Below the pieces are notes generated by a model. The model was not told the origin of the DNA and searched no databases. It saw only the letters and a program-made list of their open reading frames with translations. A program made the translations under genes and the position numbers. From NCBI GenBank assembly GCA_022457065.1, contig JAJGBQ010000004.1:1488001-1552000 (forward strand): a DNA stretch of 64,000 nt, written 5' to 3'. The stretch's first letter is position 1; each line of letters opens with the position of its first letter. This document shows, piece after piece, positions 11,553 to 21,693 of the stretch. The DNA is from Curvularia sp. ZM96 (taxonomy: Eukaryota > Ascomycota > Dothideomycetes > Pleosporales > Pleosporaceae).

Positions 11553-12303
11553 ATGGCCGACCAGCACGCCACCTTCCACCCGCGCGATGCTCTCGCAAAC
11601 ACCATGAGCACCACGCTGCAGACGACGGCCGTCGGCGCCGTCATCGCCGGTGTCCAGAACACGCTCCGCAAGCAGAACGTCGGAGCCATGGGCATCCTCA
11701 CCCGCTCGGGCGGCATCATTGCTCTATACGGTCCGTAGCTGCTCAATTGCACGCTTCCTGCCGCCTACATGAGCTAATTGACGTGCAGCCGGCGTTGGTG
11801 CCACCTACCAATTCACACTGGACGCGACCAGCAACTTGCGACGAAAGGACGACTGCTACAGCGAGGCCATCGCCGGTTTTGCGGCCGGTTGTGCTATCGG
11901 CATTTCCAGTACGCACAGCGAGCCCATGCAACCGCTACTATGCTAATCTGTGCCAGGGCGAAGCCTTCCCTTCATGCTTGGTGCCGGAGCCCTCTCCGCA
12001 ACTGCCCTCACTGCGTTCCGATACACCAGCGGCCTCCGAGGTGTCGGAGATATCAGGGACCAGGTCAATGACGACGGCGAGGTGGAGCGCAGGGAAGAGC
12101 TCAAGAAGGTGCGCAGGCGGCCAATGTCCGAGACGCTTCAGCAGCTGGGCGAGGGACGAGGTATGCTCCACGACTACCCAGATATATGCACTACGAGACT
12201 GACTCTGCTAGGAATATACGGCCCCGGCTACGAGGAGAGGAGGCGACAGCGATTGTTGGACAAGTACGGCATTGACGTCAAGGCAGCCCAGGAGTCGGCT
12301 TAG
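11553..12303 (+). CDS. NADH:ubiquinone oxidoreductase 21.3 kDa (NDUFA11-like) subunit
   Basis: Four exons (11553-11730, 11789-11908, 11957-12160, 12212-12303) give 197 residues, the usual length for the Neurospora NUO-21.3b/NDUFA11 type subunit of mitochondrial complex I. The protein has a Tim17-like layout of short Gly/Ala-rich membrane helices: TAVGAVIAGVQNTLRKQN, then a helix over AIAGFAAGCAIGIS, then LPFMLGAGALSATALTAF. A charged C-terminus ends with YGPGYEERRRQRLLDKYG, a recognisable motif of these subunits. The last intron (51 nt) is in frame and stop-free, so unspliced mRNA would still be translated. Assignment rests on motif recall and length. It is transcribed divergently from UBP2. 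Confidence 0.88.
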
Positions 12304-12849
12304 AAGCAATGCACCTTTTTTCCTTTGCGTTTACCACATCAAAATACCTGATTGCGAGGATCTGGACTGCGTCTCGCTTGTGTATATACCATGTCAACAA
12401 TTAAAGGCATTGTCGAGGTTAAAGTCCCAAGACGAGCTGCTCCACTACACAAGCCTGCCTCGTCCCATCGGACAATACGCGAAACGCTATTGGGTGAAAC
12501 GCGGGGTAGCTTACATCCCACCTGTTGCATCATGCTGTGCCCTAGTACTCCTATGTCACTTCTTGCAACATATTGTAGACCAGTATCTAAGCTGGCGCAT
12601 AGAATTGATGACCCTTCCCTGGGCTATAATGTGTAATTCAAGTCTTGTGCTCACGCCCATTGCTTCCACATCATGTTTCTCCTTCGATGCGCTCCACCTC
12701 CCACTTCGCCCACTCATCCCTCCAAGCCCTTACAGCATCCCCCTTCAAAAGCACCTCCACATGATTGATTGAAGCTGAAGAGCCACCCACCGCAGCCCTA
12801 CAGGCCCTTTCTTGATTGTATACAAATCCTGACATCAGCCCTCGCCATC
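12304..12849. other. Intergenic region, no supported gene
   Basis: 3' flank of the complex I gene and 5' flank of tubulin cofactor C. A C-rich, CT-rich segment at 12690-12760 precedes the cofactor gene, as is common in fungal promoters. Nothing else is seen. Confidence 0.5.
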
Positions 12850-14047
12850 ATGTCTGAGGCCAACCTCAAGGAAACCTTCTATCGCAAATTCCACGAGGAT
12901 GTCGCATGTAAGACGCCGTCACTCTTAGTGATTTCTAGGACACAAGACCTCCTAACGATACAACACAGCACTTCAGAGTCAGATTTCTTCTCTGCCCGAC
13001 ACACCGGCCGCCAGTCGCGAACGCAACGAAGCCATAGACGAATGCCTTGCGGGTATAGATCGCCTGTCACACGATGTCATGGACGCGTCGAGTTTCCTAC
13101 CTGCATATGACCAGCGGGCATACAGTGAGGTATGGCCATCCAATCTGTGAACTTGTGAATTTGATGAACGAATTGGCGCGAGACGGTACATTGGAGAGAA
13201 GGGAAGGCCAGCTCTAATACGCAACACAGGCTATCAAGGGACTCTCAGAAAAGTTACAGAATGTGCGGAATAGCTTCGACCCTCCGAAAAAATTCAGCTT
13301 CAAGAACAAGAGAAAAGAAGCCTCAGCACCGGTCACCATGGCCCCATCAGTCGCAAGAGAAGCACCTGCGCCGCCCTCTGCGCCATCACGACCAGACGAT
13401 ATTGCAAATACCACCTCTTCCGAACTCTCCCACAAGTCCTCTCTGCACATAAGTCTCCCGCCAACCCCCTACGCCACCAGTTCCCCAACCGTCTCGCACC
13501 TCACAGGCTGCGTCGTCGATCTCTCACCGCCAACCACCAGCGGCACACCCTTCGCAACCCTCTACCTGCGCAACATCAAGAACAGCCTGATTATTTGCGG
13601 TCGCGTCGCCGGCGCCATTCACATTACCGACGTCTCCAACAGCGTGATCGTAACTGTGTGTCGCCAATTTCGCATGCATGGCAGCAAGCATGTCGATATC
13701 TACCTGCACAGCGCTAGTCGGCCGATTATTGAAGATTGCGAGGCGCTGAGGTTTGCGCCCTTGCCGGAGGTATTTGTAAGTTTTGTCGAGGAAGACTATT
13801 GCTCGAGATGGCAGTCATCTTTTTTTTCCTTTCAACTGACTCTACGTAGATTACGAGCGATATAGCGCAAGCCGCCAACCAGTGGGATCAGATTGATGAC
13901 TTCAAGTGGTTGAAGGCTGAGCCCAGTCCGCATTTTAGCATTCTTCCTGTGGCTGAGCGCATTCCTGAAGATGTATGGAGAGATGTGGTACCTCAAGTCA
14001 AAGGAAAAAGTCTGGAAGATATCCTCAATGCTGTTAATGTGCGGTGA
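12850..14047 (+). CDS. Tubulin-binding cofactor C (TBCC)
   Basis: Four exons (12850-12907, 12969-13129, 13230-13775, 13850-14047) give 320 residues. Cofactor C (yeast Cin2 type) acts with cofactors D and E to trigger GTP hydrolysis and release of native alpha/beta-tubulin. The N-terminal part is helical, like the spectrin-like TBCC_N domain. A Pro/Ser-rich linker follows. The C-terminal C-CAP beta-helix is clear: LYLRNIKNSLIICGRVAGAI, then TDVSNSVIV, then CRQFRMHGSKHVDIYLHSAS with the conserved Arg-containing R-x-HGS-type loop, and RPIIEDCEALRFAPLP. The end WDQIDDFKWLKAEPSPHF is a family hallmark. Introns are 54 to 100 nt. Confidence 0.92.
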
Positions 14048-14447
14048 CAAGACCTCATGGCCAGAATAGAAACTCAACCTTAGACAGCAAATCCAAGATG
14101 CTTCCCTTGGAAATGTCTCGCAAAACACAACCACAGTGAAGAACGGAAAAAGACAAATGTTAAACGTCGAAGTGAAAAGTGTTACATGACATGATGCTAC
14201 TCTGATGTGCTAACTGGTAACATATCTGAGAAGAAAACCCTGCAATGCTAATGAACGATCCCTAGCAAGATTATACCACTACCCCGTTACCCCTAGCATT
14301 GCCTCCTAACTATGTGTGCAGAGTTGAATGGCGCTAGAATACGCGTCATAGGAGATGCAAGAATGTACCATCAGGCCCATGTCCCTCCACAGCAACATGA
14401 CCTCCCTCATCGCATGAGGCCGCGCGAAAAGAAATCAGTCGAGTGAA
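14048..14447. other. Convergent intergenic region, no supported gene
   Basis: The 3' ends of cofactor C (plus) and the Ser/Thr-rich protein (minus) face each other here. No conserved element is seen. Confidence 0.5.
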
Positions 14448-16235
14448 TTATACCAGATTGGCCAGGGCGAGAACGATGACAGTGACGGCAGTGGCTGCAA
14501 GAGAGCGTCCCCTAGCACCAATGCGATGACCCGTGTTGATGGGAACCTCGATGAGGCTGGGCGTGGGAGCAACGATCGAACCGTTTGCGCTGATAGAGGG
14601 GTAGGGATAACTGAAGATGCAGTTAGTGAGAGCTCGAAGAGACGTCAACAGATCGTCAAGGACTTACCCAGACCCAGTGGGACCAGCGGAGATGCTGGAC
14701 CGAATGTATGTTGGCACTTCGTAAGAAGTAGTATCGGTATAGTTGCCAGAGCTACCGGAAGAAGACGATGCGGACATGTAAGATGTGAGCGTGTGTGTCT
14801 GGTAGCTGGTAAGCAGAATCGTGCTATCAAGTGTGGTCGAGTTGGAGGATGCTGGCAGCGAAGAGCTGAAATAACCGGGAGTTCCAGTTGTCACAGCTGG
14901 AAATGTACTGGGAGAAGTTGTCGAAGAGCTGCTCGGATAAGCAGGTGGTGGTGGAATTGAGCTGCTGAATGGTACTGTGTATCCGCTTGAAGAGGAGCTG
15001 ACGGGCTGTGAAGGCATGGCTGGGTAGCTGGATGACAACGTGTACCCCCTCGAGGATGACCACATCGACGACGAAGCTGCGGAGGAAGTCGGTACAACAG
15101 CACTGATGGGCGGGACAGCGTATTCACTGGAAGACGAACTTGCAAAGCTAGTCCCTGGGCTTGACGCTGGATAGGAGGTAGGCACAGTATGTGTACCGGT
15201 ACTCGATGGCGTGGATGGGTAGGATGCCAGGTAGCTTGACATCGAGGCAGTAGCGGAGCTGTAGACAGGGACTGAACCTGAAATGGTCTTCGACGTTCCC
15301 GCTGGGCTGCTGGGTATGATTGAGCCAGGGTATGAATGGGACAGGCTTGTTGAGCTTCCAGACGGAACCGAACCGGAGCTCACATACGACGGAGTTGCCG
15401 ACATGGCAGGAGGCACGGCGTATCCAGTGGAAGCGCTCATGGTGCTGGAACCAGACGAAGAGATGGGGTAGGAAGTGCCAACGCTGTTCGTGTTTGACAC
15501 TGGAAGGGTCGCAATGGGAGCACTTGGCTCTGTCGCAGTGAGTGCAGAAGTGGCTGTGACAATGCCTGGAACTGAAAGGATGCCAGAGAGTGTCATTGTG
15601 GAAACGCTGTACCATTTGGACGTACTCGGAGTTGAAGTGACAGCAGAGCTAGTCGGGCTAGACAGCTGTGACAACACAGTGGGCGGCACGGCGTAAATGC
15701 TTGAAGAGGCAATCTCTGTTGGCAATCCGCTCGTCTGGTGAGGAACACTGATGTTTGGATACTCAGACATGGAAGACCCTGGGATGAGGCTGAAAGAGGT
15801 CTCCGAACCAGTGGGATAGACCGGGACCGGAACTGACAAAGTTGTAGTCGGAGTAACCGGCAATCCGTATCCTGGAGGCGTCGAGGAAAGAAGACAGATG
15901 GTGGTCGTGTCTGTGGTGTAGACGGTGGAAGTCTCGGCCTCGGTGGTATAAGGAGGACATCTCGCAATGTCGGTGCAGATCTCGGACACCAGGTGTGTGG
16001 ACGTGATCGTGACAACCGTGGAGTGGGTATCAGTCAGGGCACGCTGAGCATCTGTTTGCATGTCAGACATGATCAATGAATGACAGAACAGCCGGCTTGT
16101 ATGAAGTGGGCCGGATGGAAATCTGACAGGGTGTGGTGTGCCATGGAGTACTGCTGAAGACTTACGACGAGCTGCGAGAGGCTGAGCTCCGAGGGCAGCA
16201 ACCCCAAGGAGGGCGACAAGCTGGGCCAGCTTCAT
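14448..16235 (-). CDS. Ser/Thr/Pro-rich GPI-anchored-type cell wall protein
   Basis: Three exons (16235-16166, 16051-14668, 14610-14448) give 538 residues. It starts with a signal peptide (MKLAQLVALLGVAALGAQP). A short region with paired Cys (EICTDIARCPP, then a third Cys in TTTICLLSS) is followed by about 400 residues dominated by Ser, Thr, Pro and Tyr. The motif YAVPP or a close variant recurs roughly every 40-60 residues, so the stalk is an imperfect repeat. The C-terminus is a hydrophobic tail (SLAATAVTVIVLALANLV) after a small-residue stretch, as expected for GPI attachment. The protein is probably heavily O-mannosylated and on the cell surface. The first intron (114 nt) is in frame. A TATA-like ATAAATA lies about 175 bp upstream. 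No named family is recognised. Confidence 0.77.
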
Positions 16236-17004
16236 AGCGAGCGTGGGGGAGCTGAAGCAGCGAGGGACTTTCGGAAGGTGTGCTTGATGGCGAAGAAAGC
16301 AAAAGACCAAAGAACGGGGATCGACTGCTGAGGGGCGGATGGTAGGGTGGTGAACGAGTGTAGGAAGTGGATGAAGAGAGAAGAAACACTGAAGACTGGG
16401 GGTGGATATTTATGGGCGAAAGAGGGCTGCCAAGAATGCGGACAGCCAAAGCAAGCACGTCGGTGTTGAGTCGGGTCTGGAGAAGGCACGCTCCTGACGA
16501 CAACAAACATGCCGCCTTACATCCCAAGAAACGGCAGTCTCAGGTACTCGAAATCAGACAGGACATACCCTGCACTTTCTCGATGTGCGTTTCCGCTAGA
16601 GCAAGTGCAGCGGCTGCGGTGACGAAGGAAACCGCGGTGTCACGTGAGGGGGTTTTCACTGCTTGAGGAAGTGGCTGCGCATCTGCATCATGAAGGACTA
16701 ATAACTAATACAGTTTTAGCATGAACGGAAGTGTCATGAAACGATTGCATCATGATCAGTACATACCTGCTCACGACAGTGGTGCAGTGACATCAGCGCA
16801 GCTAGCCACTAAGAGTATATGAACGCTTTGACCTGTATCTTGATGTGTCCCAAGTCAAGAGCTTGTATAAGTAAAAGAGACGCAGTTGATTCCAGTTTGG
16901 CTTAGAGAAAGTCTTCGGGTAATATAAGGAGATGTGTTTGGCTCTTGTATGAGAGACTTTGAGTATACCGAAATAGTCGGCATAAAACTACCTCTGTCAC
17001 AGCA
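16236..17004. other. Intergenic region upstream of wall protein gene
   Basis: 5' flank of the minus-strand wall protein gene. It has a TATA-like element (minus-strand ATAAATA near 16411-16417) and CACGTG at 16641-16646. No gene is supported. Confidence 0.45.
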
Positions 17005-17347
17005 TCATAGCTCTAATAAGAGAATACACATGAAAAGATGAAGCACACAAATTATCATGATATATACCGAGCTTTAACCTAGAGAAAAACCAGATAGCGC
17101 CCTCGATTATCTTCTCATCGCTTGAAAACTCCACACATGCCCTATTAGCTTCTTCAAGACGCCTACTCAGATACGCACTCAGCAAATGAAAGCCCCGGGA
17201 AGTTCTTCTATCAAGCTCAGATGGCTCTGTCTTAAATTGTGGACCGCAGGGAAACGCGCCCCCCCCCCCAATCTTCCTAGTATCCTGTATCAGAGTCACA
17301 AAAAACTCACGGCCCATTTCAGTCTCTCCGTCTAGATATCGCGTCAT
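17005..17347 (-). CDS. Possible small unrecognised protein (95 residues)
   Basis: Weak model: ATG at 17347-17345, exon 17347-17068, a canonical 55-nt intron (GTATAT...TTATTAG) and an 8-nt last exon ending at the TGA at 17005. The spliced frame closes at 95 residues with no known domain. The frame crosses an uninterrupted run of 11 cytosines on the plus strand (17259-17269), a slippage-prone tract, so this could equally be a decaying gene or gene end. It lies on the same strand as, and about 140 bp beyond, the next unrecognised gene; they might once have been one gene. Confidence 0.27.
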
Positions 17348-17489
17348 ATGTGAATGGCTTACTGTAGATAGCACGATGCTGTGTCGAGTGTCTTATGTGG
17401 TGCAGAACATGGATAGTAGAAAGAGGGAGCCGCTAAACGCTCAGCCTTGTGTGCCGTAAACGACAAGGCTAATCCGTGAAATCTTCCAA

Positions 17490-18716
17490 TCAGATGAAGG
17501 TTCCAAGTAGCGAATCCATGTTGACCTTGTTCGTATCTCGAATCTTGAGCTTTTTGCTATGCGTTTCTCTGCGGTCTCGGTGGTCTTCGTTTTGGGACCG
17601 TTTTGTCTTAGCATCCCGTTCGTCCCGTAGCTCGCGGTAGAACCACTCGGTATGGCACCTGGGAACGGCCTCACGGGTCTGTGAGTATACCATGGCAATG
17701 GATCGGGTTTTAGTTGCGTCTCCAGGTTCAAGTGGGGCCATCTCCAGCGAGTATTTGTATAATTGGCGCATTTTGGAAGCCGCGGTGGTTGCAGTCGTTT
17801 CCCAAATGGCCTCAGGCGACGCCTTGGTCGAGTTCGGGCTGCTTCGGGCAATGTCAATAACAAAACCATCAATGGCATGGTGCTCGTCATTACCATTTTG
17901 AGAGATGATTGGCCCAGTCTCCCCAGAAGTTCCCGGCTCCGGATTGGATGAACAAACCATCAATCCCAATGAGATTCAGGGCAGGAAACGAGGAGAGACT
18001 TTTGAAAACACCGTTGATCTGATGTATGTCATATCCGCTCAACACGAGTACTCTCAGCTTTTTGAGAGTATCACTTTCACCAACGCTGCGACCCCAATCT
18101 CGCAAGGTCTCAACAAGAGGCTTGCCCATTGTATGTTGGTAAGCAGCTGTCCCATTCTCGAGTACAAGAACGGCCAGAGTTTGGATCTTGGTAAGTGCAA
18201 CGAGGTGGTCAATGGAAAGGTTGCTAATTCGCACACAAAGGAATGTTAGCAAGCTAACGTCAAGCTTAGAGAGGCGGTCAACTATTGAGGGAAATTGCGT
18301 TGATTCGAGGTCTCGTTCTTGGACCCGGAACGTCACATGGTGATCGACTTCTTCTGGATATGCTTTGCTGAATGTGTTCCAAGCATGGAAGGTAAGTGTA
18401 TCACTGTTTGCAGGTCAATCGGTGTATGCCTTGGCTCAATCACGGGAATCTTAACCCACTTGGATTTGAGATGACTATACAGACGACTTGCGTACCACCA
18501 TCCGAGCCATTGCAGAGCCCCAGGCTCCATGTTGTGAATATTCCAGACACAAGCACGAAGGGCCATTGACTGGAGAGTATCACAGTACGGCTGCTGCAAC
18601 TTGGAAGGATCAACTCGTCTACCTCGGGAATCTGTTGTCCATTTGGGCACCATCGAACGGACAGGTGTCAGCGTCTCTTGATAGACTAGACCAGACGATG
18701 GATTGAATCGCGCCAT
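17490..18716 (-). CDS. Hypothetical protein with Leu-rich central region
   Basis: Not recognised. A three-exon model (18716-18496, 18403-17894, 17838-17490) closes in frame at 359 residues. The second intron (GTAATG, TATTGAC branch, AAGCAG) is convincing because it joins two frames that both look coding. The first intron (GTACGC...CAAACAG, 92 nt) is less certain. The centre is Leu/Ile-rich with spacing resembling leucine-rich repeats (KLDVSLLTFLCVRISNLSI, then LTKIQTLAVLVLENG, then LKKLRVLVLSG), suggesting an F-box/LRR-like fold, but no F-box is visible. The C-terminus is Lys/Arg-rich. The upstream frame is open without an ATG for about 140 bp, so a further 5' exon is possible. Confidence 0.45.
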
Positions 18717-19222
18717 CTCTCGGTTTGACCGGGTGGCTGCCAAACTGCTTGAGTGAGGCTGGAAAGGCGATAGTTACCGAGCTACCCCCAAAATCTAAGA
18801 CATTTGATGTCAGTGACGCGCAGAGGAGTAGGGCGAGTGCGCCCTGTATTTGAGGCAACCGTGTGTCGCGTTGTAAGGACTAAGTATAAGATAATGTGAT
18901 TCCAACGCGTTGCCGGTGGCCCCACAAACATGGCTAGCTTTAAGTAGCACCCCTCCACCTTTCCCCCACCGCATTCACGTTTCTGGTATCAAAATGCGGC
19001 GACTTGAGCGACGGTGTCGAGCACGTGAGATGGAAAGTATAAAAATATCATTTTCTAATTCCGGAAAAAGGGTACCATCGGAAGCGGGGCAGTCAGCGAC
19101 TAGCCAATTACAGCTCTAACCAATGTCAATCGCACTAAACAACATGCATCTGGAATCTCCTCAACAGTTGACTTGAAAGCAAAATTCTTTATCTCCAAAA
19201 AGCCAAGGTTTTTGTAACCAAA
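18717..19222. promoter_or_regulatory. Divergent upstream region of hypothetical gene and homocysteine methyltransferase
   Basis: 506 bp between two ATGs pointing apart. It contains CACGTG at 19022-19027, about 200 bp before the homocysteine methyltransferase ATG. In fungi CACGTG (Cbf1) sites are often linked to sulfur amino acid genes, which suits this neighbour; the functional link is inference. Confidence 0.4.
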
Positions 19223-20191
19223 ATGAGTAATCCAGGACCCCAACAGCCGAATAAGCTCTCAGATCTCATTGCAAAAGACAAGCCGATCGTGTTGGACGGT
19301 GCGCTGGCAACATATCTGGAAACACTAGGAGCAGACATAAGCGGCGCACTATGGTCTGCCGAAATTCTCATTGGGAACCCCTCACTCATCAAGCAAGCAC
19401 ATTTAGACTACTACCGTGCAGGTGCAAATGTTGCTATTACTGCATCCTACCAGGCATCCATTGCCGGCCTAGTCAAACACTTAGCATTGAGCGAAAAGGA
19501 GGCCAAAGGCGTGGTGAAGAAGAGTGTCGAACTCGCTCAGGAAGCGAGGGACCAATACACGAGCGAAACAAACGCAAATATCCGAAACGAACTCTTCGTC
19601 GCAGGGAGTGTAGGACCGTACGGAGCGTTCCTTGCTGATGGGTCCGAGTATCGAGGAGATTATGTGGTACCCAAGGAAGAAATGAAGGACTTCCACCGCG
19701 GACGCATTCAAGCACTTGTCGAAGCCGGTGTCGACATTCTGGCATGCGAGACAATACCATCTAAGGCTGAGACAGAGGCTCTCATTGACCTGCTTACCTC
19801 CGAGTTTCCCTCTTCGGAAGCCTGGTTCAGCTTTACGCTTCGAGATAGCAGTCACATCAGTGATGGCACGCCATTATCGGAGATTGCTGCGCTTTTCAAT
19901 GGCGTAGAGCAAGTTGTTTCTTTGGGATTCAACTGTGTCCCTGACGATGTGGCACTCGCTGCGCTTCAAGCACTAGAGCCATTGGTGAAGAAGGGGACCA
20001 TGGTAGTGTATCCCAACTCTGGAGAGCAGTGGAATGCAAAAGCAAGGGAATGGGAAGGTACGCGAACTCAAGGCTCGACACTGGCTAAGAAAACACAAGA
20101 GTGGAGGACTGTTGGAGCGGGGTTGATCGGAGGATGTTGTCGAACTACGCCAGAGGATATATTGGTCATGAAGGAGGCCTTGACTTTGTAA
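19223..20191 (+). CDS. Homocysteine S-methyltransferase
   Basis: Intronless, 322 residues, full family length (yeast Mht1/Sam4 type). It transfers a methyl group from S-methylmethionine or S-adenosylmethionine to homocysteine to make methionine. Visible motifs: VLDGALATYLETLG near the N-terminus, ANVAITASYQAS, DILACETIPS, GFNCVPDD (first zinc-binding Cys, about residue 237), and GLIGGCCRTTPEDI at the C-terminus (the other two zinc ligands, adjacent Cys). All three zinc Cys are present, so it should be active. The N-terminus is cytosolic in style. Confidence 0.95.
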   Translation: MSNPGPQQPNKLSDLIAKDKPIVLDGALATYLETLGADISGALWSAEILIGNPSLIKQAHLDYYRAGANVAITASYQASIAGLVKHLALSEKEAKGVVKKSVELAQEARDQYTSETNANIRNELFVAGSVGPYGAFLADGSEYRGDYVVPKEEMKDFHRGRIQALVEAGVDILACETIPSKAETEALIDLLTSEFPSSEAWFSFTLRDSSHISDGTPLSEIAALFNGVEQVVSLGFNCVPDDVALAALQALEPLVKKGTMVVYPNSGEQWNAKAREWEGTRTQGSTLAKKTQEWRTVGAGLIGGCCRTTPEDILVMKEALTL

Positions 20192-20610
20192 GACACTCGA
20201 TGAAGACATGAAAATGTTGTCAAATCGAAGATAATCAGTATTGTAAATAAAATGGTCGAAGCCTTCCATCCGACATGTTCATGTTGCGGTCTTTTGCGTA
20301 AACGACCCCGCAGAGACTAGTTGTAGGCCTAGATGGAATGCGATCTTGAAGACCGAGTTGTGCAACCAGCTCCTTCGTGCTTGGTTTGGCTCTGACATGA
20401 ATGGTGCTGCTTCTCCTCGCGCAATACCCACGTCAGGGCATCATGGCTCGTCTCCGCTTTTTATGTTCCTCTATAGAACAATGCAGTTAAAGCTGTGCAG
20501 GTTTCTTCGAACTTTGTGAAGCTTGAGACCGAGTGACCTCCGAGTCACCGAACTTAAGCTGTTCATGTGTATGCTCTGAAAAGGCGCCTCTCACACGCTT
20601 CCTGATACGA
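20192..20610. other. Convergent intergenic region, no supported gene
   Basis: 3' flanks of homocysteine methyltransferase (plus) and MED10 (minus). An AATAAA-like signal occurs near 20246. Nothing else is seen. Confidence 0.5.
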
Positions 20611-21219
20611 TCACCCATCAATGGCCATTTCGTCCTCATTGGCAGCTCCTCCAGTCCTCTTTTGCAACTCCTCTAGTATTGCCTTGGCTCGATCCAATAC
20701 ATCCTCAGCACCGACCTGACCAGAACTTGCCCTCGCATTCAGCACGCCCACATCAAAGTCGCCATAGCCACCGTTCTTTACATCCTTCTCCGGATCCACG
20801 ACCTCGCTATCGTCCTCCTTTCCTTTCCGTGCCTGGCTCTGCGTGACTGTGAACTTGGGGTGGCTTTTCGGGATAACTTTGTATCTCTCCAGAGCATTGA
20901 TCTGTTTCACCAGCTCCTGCCGGATGATCTCACATGATGTACCACAGAAGAGCGCGTTGATGCGAAAGGCTTCCTTGCGCGCTTCAAGAGTACCAGGCTC
21001 GCATTGCATAGCGTCATGCTGGAACGGGATTGGGTCGTTAGTTAGTTGCGACAAGGCAGTTGCAAAGTATTTGAGCAGTTTGGGAATTTGGTGGTTGATT
21101 TCGTTCAGTGTGTCGATGTGTTCAGCGGCGATTTGGCGATAGGTTTTCGGTTCTTCGGAGGGTCTTTCTGAAGAATTGGTATTCTCGGGTTGCTGGTTTG
21201 TATCGGCTTCAGTTGACAT
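20611..21219 (-). CDS. MED10: Mediator complex subunit 10 (Nut2)
   Basis: Single exon, 202 residues. MED10 is an essential subunit of the Mediator middle module that bridges activators and RNA polymerase II. The core Med10 helices are visible around residues 28-130: ID-TLNEINHQIPKLLKYFATAL, then DPIPFQHDAMQCE, RINALFCGTSCEIIRQELVKQINALERYKVIP, ending in HPKF. The N-terminus is Asn/Pro/Ser-rich and the C-terminus is acidic, ending in a helix. It diverges from TAF5, with 474 bp between the start codons. Confidence 0.94.
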   Translation of the reverse strand: MSTEADTNQQPENTNSSERPSEEPKTYRQIAAEHIDTLNEINHQIPKLLKYFATALSQLTNDPIPFQHDAMQCEPGTLEARKEAFRINALFCGTSCEIIRQELVKQINALERYKVIPKSHPKFTVTQSQARKGKEDDSEVVDPEKDVKNGGYGDFDVGVLNARASSGQVGAEDVLDRAKAILEELQKRTGGAANEDEMAIDG

Positions 21220-21693
21220 GGTGGGGTGTTTGAGAGCTGGAAGAGAAGAACAATTTGAAAACTGCTCCAGCCAGATGTGTTACGACGAGGACAATGGAAA
21301 GAATTTCCAGGACAAGCGCGGGAAGCAGAGAGCAAAGCGACACCGAATCAAGTAATTTGTGCTAGGGATGGCAGAAGGTCATGAAAGCCGGGGAAGCTCG
21401 AGTTCCACATGCGCACCGCCCGCGCACCGCCACATCTTGGCGGCCCGCGCGATGCGAACCTAACCTCCGTCTTCCACTCCGCAACACAGGCAGCCCGGAT
21501 GACGTTCTGATCAGCTTTAAACGCGATCAGCTTATTGCGAGTTATCCCCCACGCGTCAACACGCGAGAGAACACCGTGCGACTGGAACGCGATAACCATA
21601 TCCCGTATACGACCCCCCACGACCATTGCGACTGGTAGAACGGAGCTAGAGAGCAGCTGCGCGCCCGCATAGAAGAGAAGGAATCACACAGCC
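21220..21693. promoter_or_regulatory. Shared promoter region of MED10 and TAF5
   Basis: 474 bp between divergent start codons of two subunits of the Pol II pre-initiation machinery. No TATA box is obvious near either start. The arrangement suggests co-expression; that is inference. Confidence 0.45.

Noticed and set aside
10896..11579. 227-codon frame on the minus strand across the UBP2 promoter and start
   Set aside because: GC-rich random frame overlapping the first UBP2 intron and the divergent gene start; no domain or splice logic.
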